Source: a virus
Virus record (IMG/VR): IMGVR_UViG_3300038557_000041
Location: 1-47,241 of that record
Strand: one strand, 5' to 3'
DNA: 47,241 nucleotides
The position numbers and the translations under genes were made by a program. The first letter of the stretch is position 1. Each line of letters opens with the position of its first letter. Below the pieces are notes generated by a model that was not told where the DNA came from, did no database searches, and saw only the letters and a program-made list of their open reading frames with translations. Positions 16,915 to 25,339 of this stretch are shown piece by piece.

Positions 16915-17586
16915 ATGCCAAAGTGGCGGGATAAGGACGGGGCAGAGCATGAGGATGATCGGCCGGCCGGCGCGATGCGCCGCATCAAGGCGCAGCGGCC
17001 AGCGCTGGCTTGGCCCAGCCGCCACCTCGCGGCGCTGCACTGGTATGCGGTGATGACGCGGGCCGGCACCGAGTTCGCCGTCGAGGCGCTGCTCGAGCGG
17101 CGCGGGTTCGTCGCACTGGTGCCGATGCACACCGAGTATCGGCGGGCGAACCGATATGCTCAGCGCAAGCATGAGGTGAGCTACCCAGTGGCGCCGCGCT
17201 ATGTGCTGGTCGGGTTTACGCCCGAGCAGCTGCGTCGCGGCGGCGTGCCGCCCTGGCATCAGGTGTTCTCGATCACCATGGTGAGTTCGGTGGTGGGGCT
17301 GGGCGAGCAGCCCTGGCGGATGAAGGGCAAGGAGACGGCCGAGTTCGTCAAGGCGCACGGCAGCACCAGGGCGCCGGAGGTGTATAGCCACATGGGCATG
17401 CGCGCGCACCACGAGTTCAAGGCGGGCGACACTGTGCAGGTGGTCGAGGGCTCGCTCGCCGGGCTGACGGTCAAGGTGGCATCGATCGAGGGGAAGGCTG
17501 CCAAGGTGCTGCTGCCCCTGTTCGGGAAGGACGAGCAGGAGTTCCCGCTCGATGTCGCCCACCTGGAGCCGGTGGACGGGCAGTAG
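16915..17586 (+). CDS. NusG-like transcription elongation factor
   Basis: A 223-residue protein with an NGN domain (HWYAVMTRAGTEFAVEALLERRGFVALVP, split as HWYAVMTRAGTEF and VEALLERRGFVALVP) and a C-terminal KOW segment, KAGDTVQVVEGSLAGLTVKV near residues 173-192, then an acidic LLPLFGKDEQEF end. NusG paralogs bind RNA polymerase and increase processivity; phage and specialised paralogs (RfaH, LoaP types) act on single operons. ATG at 16915 has GGAG six bases upstream, better than ATG at 16903. The gene is followed by an intrinsic terminator and then the late operon, which makes it the best candidate for the late-gene antiterminator. That role is inferred from position. Confidence 0.8.
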   Translation: MPKWRDKDGAEHEDDRPAGAMRRIKAQRPALAWPSRHLAALHWYAVMTRAGTEFAVEALLERRGFVALVPMHTEYRRANRYAQRKHEVSYPVAPRYVLVGFTPEQLRRGGVPPWHQVFSITMVSSVVGLGEQPWRMKGKETAEFVKAHGSTRAPEVYSHMGMRAHHEFKAGDTVQVVEGSLAGLTVKVASIEGKAAKVLLPLFGKDEQEFPLDVAHLEPVDGQ

Positions 17587-17740
17587 CACGGGGATTGACA
17601 GTTAGCCCGAAGCGCTTCAGCTTCACCCACGGATGATCCGTCGATCTGTCGCAGGCCGCTGACCTTCAGCGCGATACCCGAGCGGCAGGCGGACCCGGCC
17701 TCCTAGTTAGGCGACCGCCCGGATCATGTCCCAAGTTTGC

Positions 17741-17774
17741 AGCCCGCCCTGGCAACAGCGGCGGGCTTTGTTTT
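17741..17774 (+). terminator. Intrinsic terminator before late operon
   Basis: Stem AGCCCGCC (17741-17748) with GGCGGGCT (17760-17767), an 11-base loop, then TTGTTTT. It stands between the NusG-like gene and the terminase genes, so late expression needs readthrough or a promoter downstream of it. Confidence 0.8.
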
Positions 17775-17820
17775 GCTATCTCGATGTGTGACCTCCAAGC
17801 CAAGCAGGGGGCTCGACCCT

Positions 17821-17834
17821 CCGCAAATTTGCGG
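17821..17834. repeat. Palindrome CCGCAAATTTGCGG, copy 2
   Basis: A 14-bp perfect palindrome, the only intergenic copy of the four. It lies in the loop of a longer inverted repeat (arms 17809-17815 and 17840-17846) upstream of the small terminase gene. Confidence 0.9.
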
Positions 17835-17961
17835 TTGGCCGAGCCCTTGGGTCCTTCCTGGGGTCAAAAACTCATGTGGGGCGGCGAAGCGCTTGTGACG
17901 CGGCTGTTTCGGCCTTTGGCTCATGTGAGCTTTAGGTTGATGTTGTTTTTCAGAGAGATCG

Positions 17962-18558
17962 ATGGATACCGGCGACAACGGCTTGCCCGCTGGCGTGGTC
18001 GATGCCGTCCTCAACCGCGGCGAACTCGCCCGGGCGCTCAACAAATCTGAACCGACGATCGATCGGTACATCGACGATGGCATGCCGTGCCTGGTCGAGG
18101 GCACCAACGGTCGGGCGTGGGAATTCCAGCTCTCTGCGTGCTGGACGTGGCTGCAGGATCGCGACCGTGCCGAGCAGGACAAGCGCTCGGTGGCCGAGAC
18201 GGCAGTGCAGCAGATGCGCCTTGCCCTGATCGGCGGCAACGATGTCGCCGACGCGGATCGCGTCCTCAGCCCGAAGCAGCGGCAAGAGGCTTACGACGCG
18301 GAACGTGCCTTCATGCTCGCGGCCCTGCAGCGCGCCGACCTGGTGCGGCGCGGCGACGTCGTCGAGGCGTGGGAAGAGGTGTTCAAGATTTTCCGCGAGG
18401 AGATGACGGCATTTCCCGACCGCCTCGAGCGGGAGGTCGGGCTGACCGGCAAGGCGCTGATCATGGCGATCGAACTTTGCGACAACGTGTTGGCGCAGGC
18501 CGAGAAGCGTATCGGACTGCTGACGGGCGACGCGGCCTATAGGCAGGCCGCCGAGTGA
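17962..18558 (+). CDS. terS: Terminase small subunit (Nu1-like)
   Basis: A 198-residue protein with an N-terminal winged helix-turn-helix of the Nu1 type (NRGELARALNKSEPTIDRYI, about residues 18-37, followed by the turn DDGMPCL) and a long helical oligomerisation region. It recognises the cos site and recruits the large subunit during packaging. It precedes terL with a four-base overlap. Nu1-like subunits go together with GpA-type large subunits, as here. Confidence 0.85.
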   Translation: MDTGDNGLPAGVVDAVLNRGELARALNKSEPTIDRYIDDGMPCLVEGTNGRAWEFQLSACWTWLQDRDRAEQDKRSVAETAVQQMRLALIGGNDVADADRVLSPKQRQEAYDAERAFMLAALQRADLVRRGDVVEAWEEVFKIFREEMTAFPDRLEREVGLTGKALIMAIELCDNVLAQAEKRIGLLTGDAAYRQAAE

Positions 18559-20717
18559 GCGCCGAGCCTGACTACCGGCGCGACAGGGGTGTGTTGCCGC
18601 CATTCGCCAGCGTGCTCGGTTGCGTGGCGGAGGCGCTGCCGGCCCTGGCGCCGGCCCAGCGCATCACGGTGCCGGCCGCTGCGGCCAAGTACCGTGTCGT
18701 CGATGCGCCTGGCTATCGTGGCCCATGGCGCAACGAGGCAGCGCCGCAGATGGTCGAGCCGGCCGAGATGATGACGTCGCGGCGCTTCGAAGGCGTGATC
18801 TTCGCTGGTCCGGCGCGCACCCTGAAAACCGATGGCCTGGTGGTCAACGTCATCGCCCACCGGATCATGACGCAGCCGCGCGACCTGCGCGTCTTTCACA
18901 TGAGCCGCGACACGGCGCGTGAGTTCTCGGCATCGACTATCGATAAGATGATCCGGACCTCACCGGCCATCCGGTCGCGTCTGGTGACCAACCGCCGGTC
19001 GGACAACATCTTCGACAAGCAGTTCGCCGGCGGCATGCGCCTGACGATCGCCTGGCCGGTGATCGCCCAGCTCTCGGCGGTGACGCTGCCGGACGTGCTG
19101 TTCACCGACTACGATCGCATGCCCGAGGACATCGATGGCGAGGGCGAGCCGTTCTCGCTTGGACGAAAGCGCACGGCGACGGTCGGCTCGACGGGCAAGG
19201 TGATGGCCGAGAGTTCTCCGGGCCGTCCGATCCTCGACGATGACTGGAAGCCCGGCTCTCCGCATGAGCCGCCGCCGACCACCGGTATCCTGAACCTCTA
19301 CGGACAGGGGACGCGCGGTCGCCTCTATTGGCCGTGCCCGCATTGCGGCAAGCGCTTCGAACCGAAGTTCTCGCTGTTCCGCTGGCCTGAGGATGCGCCC
19401 GCAGTCGAGGCTGGCGAGCAGGTGCGGATGCTGTGCCCGCTGTGCGCCTTCCCGATCGCGCCCGAGTTGAAGGGCGAGCTGCTGCAGGAATCTGGCTGGT
19501 TGCACGAGGCGGCCGATGAAGGCCTCGGCGGTCACCTCGCCGGGCTGACCACGATCGACGGAAACGTCCGGCGCTCGACGCTGGCCAGCTACTGGATGTT
19601 CGGGCCTGCTGCTTCGTTCCAGACCTGGCCGAAGCTGGTCGCCGCGTACCTCCAGGCCGAGGAAGCCTATCGCCGCACCGGCGATGAGAAGGCGCTGCAG
19701 GTGACGGTGAACGTCGACCAGGGCGATGCATACCGGCCGCGCGCGATGGGCACCGCCAGCCTGCTGACCGAAAGCGAACTGAAGAAGCGGGCGGTCAAGG
19801 GCTACGAGCCCGACAGCAAGATCGTGCCTGCCAACACCCGGTTCATCACCGTGCAGGTTGACGTGCAGGCCAACCGGTTCGTGGTGCAGGCCGATAGCTG
19901 GGGGCCACTGCTAGAGCGGACGTTGGTCGATCGGTTCGAGCTGTTCCAGCCCGCCGATGCCGACGCGGAGCGCGCGCTCGATCCGGCCCGCTACCTCAAG
20001 GATTGGGACTGCCTGTTCGACCTGGCCGAGCGGCGGTACGAAGTCGACGGGACGGGGTACAGGTTGCGGCCTGCCTTTGTCGTCGTCGACAGCGGTGGCG
20101 CTCCCGGCGTTACCTCGAATGCCTACAAGTTCTGGAGGCGGGCGCGGCGCGACGGTCTCGGCCAGCGCATCATGCTGGTGCGCGGTAACCACGTGAAAAA
20201 CGGGCTACCTGAGACGCAACGGCGTGCATTTGTCGCGTTCCCCGAGCGATCGACTGAGAACGGCAGGAAGACGCAGCTCGACGTGCCAGTGATCTGGGTC
20301 GGCACCGATGCGCTGAAGGATGAGATCAGCGCGGCGCTGACCCGCGATGAGATCGGCGAGGGATCGTACAATGTCCTCGACCGGGTCGACGAGCGCGTGT
20401 TCGCCGAGCTGGCGGCCGAGCGGCGGACCGACAAGGGCTGGGAGAAGCGGCCCGGCGTGCTGCGCAACGAGGCGCTCGACCTCGCGGTCTACGGCAAGGC
20501 CGTGGTGATCGTGAAGGGCGGTGAGAAGATCGACTGGAACAATCCGGTCGATTGGGCGCGACCGATGCCGGACAACGCCTATGCAGAAAAGATCGAAGGG
20601 TTCGTCGTGCCGGAAGGCGCGGCCGCTGTCGTCCCGCCAGTTGTGGCGCCGCAGGCTGTCCAGCCACGGCGCGACAACTGGTTGGGCGGTCGGCGCAGAG
20701 GGTATCTCGGGAGATAG
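18555..20717 (+). CDS. terL: Terminase large subunit (GpA family)
   Basis: A 720-residue packaging motor of the lambda gpA family. The ATPase half has the GpA-type Walker A variant GPARTLKTDGL (about residues 84-94), a Walker B-like VLFTDYDRM and a zinc-binding CPHCGKRF followed by CPLCAFP. The nuclease half includes FITVQVDVQANRFVVQ and VVVDSGG, which fit the RNase H-fold acidic residues. The start is GTG, overlapping the terS stop. The GpA family cuts at cos and leaves cohesive ends, so the virion DNA probably has cos ends. The length is close to the family norm. Confidence 0.93.
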   Translation: MSAEPDYRRDRGVLPPFASVLGCVAEALPALAPAQRITVPAAAAKYRVVDAPGYRGPWRNEAAPQMVEPAEMMTSRRFEGVIFAGPARTLKTDGLVVNVIAHRIMTQPRDLRVFHMSRDTAREFSASTIDKMIRTSPAIRSRLVTNRRSDNIFDKQFAGGMRLTIAWPVIAQLSAVTLPDVLFTDYDRMPEDIDGEGEPFSLGRKRTATVGSTGKVMAESSPGRPILDDDWKPGSPHEPPPTTGILNLYGQGTRGRLYWPCPHCGKRFEPKFSLFRWPEDAPAVEAGEQVRMLCPLCAFPIAPELKGELLQESGWLHEAADEGLGGHLAGLTTIDGNVRRSTLASYWMFGPAASFQTWPKLVAAYLQAEEAYRRTGDEKALQVTVNVDQGDAYRPRAMGTASLLTESELKKRAVKGYEPDSKIVPANTRFITVQVDVQANRFVVQADSWGPLLERTLVDRFELFQPADADAERALDPARYLKDWDCLFDLAERRYEVDGTGYRLRPAFVVVDSGGAPGVTSNAYKFWRRARRDGLGQRIMLVRGNHVKNGLPETQRRAFVAFPERSTENGRKTQLDVPVIWVGTDALKDEISAALTRDEIGEGSYNVLDRVDERVFAELAAERRTDKGWEKRPGVLRNEALDLAVYGKAVVIVKGGEKIDWNNPVDWARPMPDNAYAEKIEGFVVPEGAAAVVPPVVAPQAVQPRRDNWLGGRRRGYLGR

Positions 20718-20719
20718 GC

Positions 20720-20917
20720 ATGGCCTGGTCGCAGACGGACATCGACGCGCTGAAAGCCGCCATGGCCAAAGGGGTAAGGCGCGTTCGCTATACGTCGGGT
20801 GAGGTCGAGTACCAGTCCGTCGACGACATGCGGAAGCTGCTTGCCGACATGGAGCGCGAGGTCAATCCCGATAACCACTCGTCGCGCCGCGTCGCGCGCT
20901 TCGTCGGTGGGTTCTAG
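20720..20917 (+). CDS. Head-tail joining protein, gpW family
   Basis: A 65-residue protein (MAWSQTDIDALKAAMAKG, then VRRVRYTSGEVEYQSVDDM, then a helix RKLLADMEREV). The helix-hairpin-helix arrangement, length and position between large terminase and portal match lambda gpW, which closes the connector after packaging. It starts two bases after the terL stop and ends one base before the portal ATG. Confidence 0.85.
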   Translation: MAWSQTDIDALKAAMAKGVRRVRYTSGEVEYQSVDDMRKLLADMEREVNPDNHSSRRVARFVGGF

Positions 20918-20918
20918 C

Positions 20919-22418
20919 ATGAAGGCCAACGCCCTCGATCGCGCCATCCTGTGGGTGAACCCGAAGGCTGGCGCCGCCCGGCTCGCCGCTCGTGCCCAGG
21001 CGACGATGCTGCAGTCGGCGTTCGACGGCGCATCGCCATCGCATCGCAACGCCAACCGGCGGTACCGGCCAGGCGACGCCAACAGCGCGGTGATGAGTGG
21101 CGCCAAGCGCCTACGCTATGCCGCTCGCGACCTTGAGCGCAACAATCCGCTGGCGGCGCGTGGCTTCAGCGTACTGACCAGCAACGTCATTGGCACCGGC
21201 ATCATTCCCGCAGTCGCCGGCGTCCGTGGCGCTCGAACCCGCGATGCCCTGCAGGCGATCGTCAACAGCCATTGCGATACGCCGAACATCGACGCCGCCG
21301 GCCGGCAGAACCTCTACGGTCTTGAGGCTGTGGCCTTTCATGCAGCGGCGCGCGATGGCGCGTCGTTGATGGTGCGTCGGCGCGCCACTTCGTCCGAAGG
21401 CTTGCCACTTCCGTTTCAGGTTGCCGTGCTCGAGGCGGACTACTTCGACGAGCGGGTGCACGGCCAGCTCTCAAACGGCAATTACGCGATCGAGGGTATC
21501 GAGTTCAACTCGCGCGGGGCGGCGGTTCGCTATCACCTCTATGACCACCACCCAGGTGACGTGTCCCGCTTCGGCACTTTGAAGAGCACGGCATATCCGG
21601 CCGCAGATGTGGTGCATCTCTATCGCATCGATCGCCCCGGCCAAGCGCACGGCGTTTCCTGGCTGGCACCGGTAATGGTGCGGCTCGCCGACTTCGACGA
21701 AACCAAGGACGCCTACATCCTGCGGCAGAAGATCGCCGCGTGCTTCGCCGCCTTCGTCAAGAAGACCTCAGCGGCTGGGTCGCCGGAGAATGTCGGGGAT
21801 CGCACCAGCGCGGGAAACCGCATCGAGACGGTCGAGCCGGGGATGATCGAGTTCCTCGAGCCCGGCGAGGACGTCACCTTTGGCACGCCGCCGGTGGTGC
21901 AGGATCTCGAGGCGTTCTTTCGCGTGAACGGCAGGGACATCGCGGTCGGCCTTGGCATGACCTACGAGGCGCTGACCGGCGACCTCAGCGGCGTCAACTT
22001 CTCGTCGGGTCGCATGGGGTGGCTCGAGTTCCATCGGAACATCGCCGGCTGGACCGAGCAGATGGTGCTGCCCCAGATGTGCAGCAAGATCGGCGAATGG
22101 ATCCTCGACGGGCTCCGGCTGATGGCAGCCGTCCCCGCCGGCGTGATGATCGGGTGGACCCCGCCCCGGCGCGAGATGATCGATCCGGCGGCCGAACTGA
22201 AGGCCGCTGCCCAGGCGGCCAAGGACGGGCTTGGCACCCGGTCCCGCTGGCTGCGCAGCCAAGGTTACGACCCCGAGACGGTCGATGCCGAGCGCGCTGA
22301 AGAACTGGCTCGCGAGCTGAAGCTGGGCCTGTCCTACGACACGAATGTTTCGACCGCGGCCAAGGCCGCTCTCGCCCCGCCTGCGGACACAACCGCGCCG
22401 GGACAGCAGGAGACCTGA
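20919..22418 (+). CDS. Portal protein, lambda family
   Basis: A 499-residue portal starting MKANALDRAILWVNPKAG. Lambda-type portal features: an N-terminal RRYRPGDANS/LRYAARDLERNNPLAARGFSVL segment, NVIGTGIIP, a central ADVVHLYRIDRPGQAHGVSW loop, and the GLGMTYEALTGDLSGVNFSS clip-region motif (20 residues). It forms the dodecameric ring for DNA entry. The usual place after gpW and before the protease-capsid gene supports the call. A longer frame from 20799 overlaps gpW in another frame and is not used. Confidence 0.93.
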   Translation: MKANALDRAILWVNPKAGAARLAARAQATMLQSAFDGASPSHRNANRRYRPGDANSAVMSGAKRLRYAARDLERNNPLAARGFSVLTSNVIGTGIIPAVAGVRGARTRDALQAIVNSHCDTPNIDAAGRQNLYGLEAVAFHAAARDGASLMVRRRATSSEGLPLPFQVAVLEADYFDERVHGQLSNGNYAIEGIEFNSRGAAVRYHLYDHHPGDVSRFGTLKSTAYPAADVVHLYRIDRPGQAHGVSWLAPVMVRLADFDETKDAYILRQKIAACFAAFVKKTSAAGSPENVGDRTSAGNRIETVEPGMIEFLEPGEDVTFGTPPVVQDLEAFFRVNGRDIAVGLGMTYEALTGDLSGVNFSSGRMGWLEFHRNIAGWTEQMVLPQMCSKIGEWILDGLRLMAAVPAGVMIGWTPPRREMIDPAAELKAAAQAAKDGLGTRSRWLRSQGYDPETVDAERAEELARELKLGLSYDTNVSTAAKAALAPPADTTAPGQQET

Positions 22419-22421
22419 TCC

Positions 22422-24587
22422 ATGCATTGGCTGATCGTGAACGGCGAGCTCGTGCTCTACGGGTTCGTGGGCGAAGGCTATTGGGACACCGACTACTTCA
22501 CGCCGCGTGACGTCCTCGACGCGCTGCTGCTGCTGAAGGGCGACATCACCGTTCGCATCAACTCCGGCGGCGGCGTCGCGATGGATGGCCTCGCCATCTA
22601 CAACGCGCTGAAGCTGCACGATGGCAAGGTGACTGTGGTCGTCGACGCTGCAGCCGTGTCGGCGGCTAGCCTGATCGCGATGGCCGGCGACACGGTTCAG
22701 ATGACCGCCGGGTCGCTGATGATGATCCACGATCCGAGCACGGTTGGCGTCGGCAATTCTGACGAACTGCAGGCCGCTGCCGATGTCCTCGACAAGATGG
22801 CGGACCAGTTCGCTTCGATCTACGCGGCGAAGGCCGGGATCACTGCTGAAGCCGCGCGCGAGATCATGAAAGCCGAGACCTGGTACACGGCCGACGAAGC
22901 CGTTGCCGCCGGTTTCGCCGACGAGGTCGCCTCGGTCGACGCCAAGGCCGTCGCGCTGTTCGACTATCGCCTCTACCCCAAATCCCCGACTTCGCTGACG
23001 GCGCTGGCTACGGCGTCGGCTTCTATGTTCCAGCCAAAAGCGGCAACCGCCGCGCAACCCCAGGAGAAAAGCATGACGCTCGAACAGCTGATTGCAATGC
23101 TTGCCGCGCGGTTCGGAAGCCCCGCGGCCGACGTGACCACGATGTGCAACCAGGCCATCGCCGCCGGTATCGAGCTTGCCGCCCTCACCGTGATGTTCAA
23201 GGACACGGCCACGCTGCAGGCCGCCAAGGACGCCGTGAAGGCCAAGGCCGCCGAGATGCTCGGCGCGGTGACGGCACCGGCGCCGGTCGCTGCGCCTGCG
23301 CCCGCCGTCACCACCATGTCCGCTGCCGACCTTCGCGATGTCTCGACCCGTGCCCTCGCTGGCGGGCTGGACCTTGCGACCGTCAACACCATCATGGCGC
23401 TGCCGAACAAGGAAGCCGCGTTCGCCGCCATCATCGACAAGGTCGCCGAGATGAAGGGTACCAACGCGCCGACCGCAACTGCCCAGGTGACCGAGGACGC
23501 GCGCGACAAGTTCCGCGAGGGCGCGTCGAAGGCTCTGCTGTTCAAGGAGCCGAAGACCCGCGCGCTCGGTGAGCGCAACGAGTTCTCGGGTCTCAGCCTC
23601 GTCGAGCTGGCGCGCGAAAGCCTGATGGTGGCCGGCCACAAGGACGCACGCCGGATGGACCGCATGGTCATGATCGGCACCGCGTTCACCGGCGGCGTCT
23701 TCATGTCGGGCGGGATGCACTCCACCTCCGACTTCGCCTTCATCCTGCAGAACGTCGCTGCGAAGTCGGCGCTCAAGGGTTACCAGGAGGCCGAAGAGAC
23801 CTTCGACAAGTGGACGTCGGTCGGCTCCGCCTCCGACTTCAAGCCGATCAGCCGCGTCGACCTCGGCTTGTTCCCCAACCTCGACAAGGTCGAGGAAGGT
23901 GCCGAGTACAAGTATGGCAAGATCGGGGATCGCGGCGCCACCGTGGTGATCGCCACCTACGGCAAGATGATCGCCATCACCCGCCAGGCGATCATCAACG
24001 ATGACCTGTCGATCCTCGGCAGCCTGCCGATCAAGATGGGCCGCGCGGCAAAGCGCACCGTGGGCAACCTCGTCTATGGCGTACTGACCGCCAACCCGAA
24101 CATGCCCGATGGTAAGGCTCTGTTCCACGCCGACCACGGGAACCTCGGCACCGCTGCCGTCCCGTCCGAGACCAGCTGGCAGGCCGCGGTCAACGCCATG
24201 GGCCAGCAGAAGGACGCCGACGCCATCGCGACGGCGCTCAACATCCGGCCGAGGTACTTCCTCTCGGGCGCGTACGAGTTCACGGCCAAGCAGCTGCTGA
24301 CCTCGACCGGCTCGCTGGAAAACAGCAAGAGCGCCGCAGTCGCCAACACCGTGCAGGGTCTGGTCGAGCCGATCACCGATCGCCGCATCACCGGCAACCA
24401 GTGGTTCATGGCGGCCGACCCGAACCAGTTCGATACCATCGAGGTGACCTACCTCGACGGCGTGCAGGAACCGGTGGTCGAGAGCAAGGACGGCTGGAAC
24501 ATCGACGGCACCGAACTGAAGGTCCGGCTCGATGCCGGCGTGAACCCGCTCGACTATCGCGGCCTGTTCAAGAACCCCGGCGCCTGA
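22422..24587 (+). CDS. Head protease-major capsid fusion protein
   Basis: A 721-residue protein joining head maturation protease and major capsid protein. Residues 1-180 are a ClpP-like S14/S49 fold: INSGGGVAMDG (46-56), the serine loop AAAVSAASLIAMAGD (Ser80 aligned with ClpP Ser98) and MMIHDP (His103). Residues about 218-350 are an Ala/Pro-rich scaffold-like helical region, and about 370-721 are a gpT-like HK97-fold capsid (TGGVFMSGG, GAEYKYGKIGDRG, ITRQAIINDDL). An internal ATG at codon 218 with AGGAG six bases upstream could give a separate 504-residue scaffold-capsid protein. GGAG before the first ATG is nine bases away. Fusions of this kind are known; self-cleavage would release the capsid protein. 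Confidence 0.9.
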   Translation: MHWLIVNGELVLYGFVGEGYWDTDYFTPRDVLDALLLLKGDITVRINSGGGVAMDGLAIYNALKLHDGKVTVVVDAAAVSAASLIAMAGDTVQMTAGSLMMIHDPSTVGVGNSDELQAAADVLDKMADQFASIYAAKAGITAEAAREIMKAETWYTADEAVAAGFADEVASVDAKAVALFDYRLYPKSPTSLTALATASASMFQPKAATAAQPQEKSMTLEQLIAMLAARFGSPAADVTTMCNQAIAAGIELAALTVMFKDTATLQAAKDAVKAKAAEMLGAVTAPAPVAAPAPAVTTMSAADLRDVSTRALAGGLDLATVNTIMALPNKEAAFAAIIDKVAEMKGTNAPTATAQVTEDARDKFREGASKALLFKEPKTRALGERNEFSGLSLVELARESLMVAGHKDARRMDRMVMIGTAFTGGVFMSGGMHSTSDFAFILQNVAAKSALKGYQEAEETFDKWTSVGSASDFKPISRVDLGLFPNLDKVEEGAEYKYGKIGDRGATVVIATYGKMIAITRQAIINDDLSILGSLPIKMGRAAKRTVGNLVYGVLTANPNMPDGKALFHADHGNLGTAAVPSETSWQAAVNAMGQQKDADAIATALNIRPRYFLSGAYEFTAKQLLTSTGSLENSKSAAVANTVQGLVEPITDRRITGNQWFMAADPNQFDTIEVTYLDGVQEPVVESKDGWNIDGTELKVRLDAGVNPLDYRGLFKNPGA
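23062..23075 (+). promoter_or_regulatory. Internal ribosome site and start codon in capsid fusion
   Basis: AGGAG at 23062-23066, a six-base spacer and ATG at 23073-23075, in frame with the fusion gene (codon 218). The spacing and match are better than at the gene's own start. It would give protease-free scaffold-capsid chains in excess, as lambda Nu3 does within C. Confidence 0.6.
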
Positions 24588-24610
24588 TCGGCCGACGACG
24601 AGATGATGCT

Positions 24611-24643
24611 GCGAATGGGGCGCCTCGGTGGCGCCCCATTCGC
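24611..24643 (+). other. Strong intercistronic hairpin after capsid gene
   Basis: A perfect 14-bp stem (24611-24624 with 24630-24643) and a 5-base loop, followed by TTTCCC. It lies between the capsid and decoration genes. It may protect the 3' end of the abundant capsid mRNA or partly terminate transcription. Confidence 0.7.
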
Positions 24644-24686
24644 TTTCCCGGCCCTGCATCAGGCCGTTTCAATCTCGGAGAGAGAC

Positions 24687-25016
24687 ATGAAGAACTTCAT
24701 TCAGACGGGCCTTGTCATCGACATCGTCCTTGCCGCGAACATCGCTTCCGGCGCCGGCCTGCTGACTGGCCAGCTGTTCGGCGTTGCGGTCAAGGCGGGG
24801 GTGATCGGCGACACCATCGGCGTCCAGACGGAAGGGGTCTTCGACCTCACCTATGGTGTCGCCGCAACGGCTGCCGTCGGCGACCTGATCTATTGGGACG
24901 ACACGGCCAAGACCGTGACAAAAACCTCGACCTCGAACAAGAAGATCGGCATCTGCGTCAAGGCGGCGGCCTCGGCCGATGCCACCATGCGCGTCAAGCT
25001 GGTCCCGACGATCTGA
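24687..25016 (+). CDS. Capsid decoration protein, DUF2190-like
   Basis: A 109-residue beta-rich protein (MKNFIQTGLVIDIVLAANIA, GVAVKAGVIGDTIGVQTEGV, YWDDTAKTVTKT). The pattern of short strands with a tower of G/T/V residues and the place after the capsid gene match DUF2190 and other lambda gpD-type decoration proteins that stabilise the expanded head. GGAG a few bases before ATG 24687 supports this start over upstream in-frame codons, which fall in the hairpin. Confidence 0.8.
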   Translation: MKNFIQTGLVIDIVLAANIASGAGLLTGQLFGVAVKAGVIGDTIGVQTEGVFDLTYGVAATAAVGDLIYWDDTAKTVTKTSTSNKKIGICVKAAASADATMRVKLVPTI

Positions 25017-25333
25017 TGCGTCGCGACCTGGTGGAGGCGGTGCTCGACGCCGCCTCCTTCGCCCTGTTCGAGGATGTTCTCTACACCCACGCGCCCGCTG
25101 GTCCTGCGCTGGTCAAGAAGGCGATCTCGGGTGTGGAGATCATTTCCGAGCGCTTCGAGATGCTCGGCCGGGACATGCGCGGCGCGACGCATACGACCCG
25201 GGTGCTGCTATCGAAGCTGCCGACGATCAGTATCGGCGACGGCCTCGACGATGGCGCGCAATATAGGGTGCTCGATCTCCAGCCGGTCGGCGACGGCAGG
25301 TTCGAGGTCGAGGCCAGCCTGCTGAAGCTTTAG
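25016..25333 (+). CDS. Head-tail attachment protein, FII-like
   Basis: A 105-residue protein (MRRDLVEAVLDAASFALFED) with a helical start and a beta-rich C-terminal half (TRVLLSKLPTISIGDGL, YRVLDLQPVGDGRFEVEASL). Size, fold pattern and position between the decoration and Z-like genes suit the lambda FII / phage attachment family, which joins head and tail. The ATG shares its A with the stop of the previous gene (TGATG). Confidence 0.65.
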   Translation: MRRDLVEAVLDAASFALFEDVLYTHAPAGPALVKKAISGVEIISERFEMLGRDMRGATHTTRVLLSKLPTISIGDGLDDGAQYRVLDLQPVGDGRFEVEASLLKL

Positions 25334-25339
25334 ACGCCG

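Larger units (their letters stand above)
17587..17961. other. Intergenic region before late operon; probable cos region
   Basis: No gene is supported in these 375 bases. Contents in order: TTGACA at 17595-17600 (a possible promoter, weak -10), a short inverted repeat ACGGAT/ATCCGT (17629-17641), the terminator at 17741-17774, and a long hairpin with arms GGGCTCG (17809-17815) and CGAGCCC (17840-17846) that encloses a copy of the 14-bp palindrome. In lambda-like phages cos lies just upstream of the small terminase gene, so it is expected here, but the nick site cannot be identified from sequence alone. Confidence 0.5.

Noticed and set aside
21768-24659. A 963-codon minus-strand frame opposite the portal and capsid genes
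   Set aside because: Long open antisense frames are expected in high-GC genes; the product is His/Arg/Gly/Leu-rich without any domain, and the plus strand holds clear portal and capsid genes.
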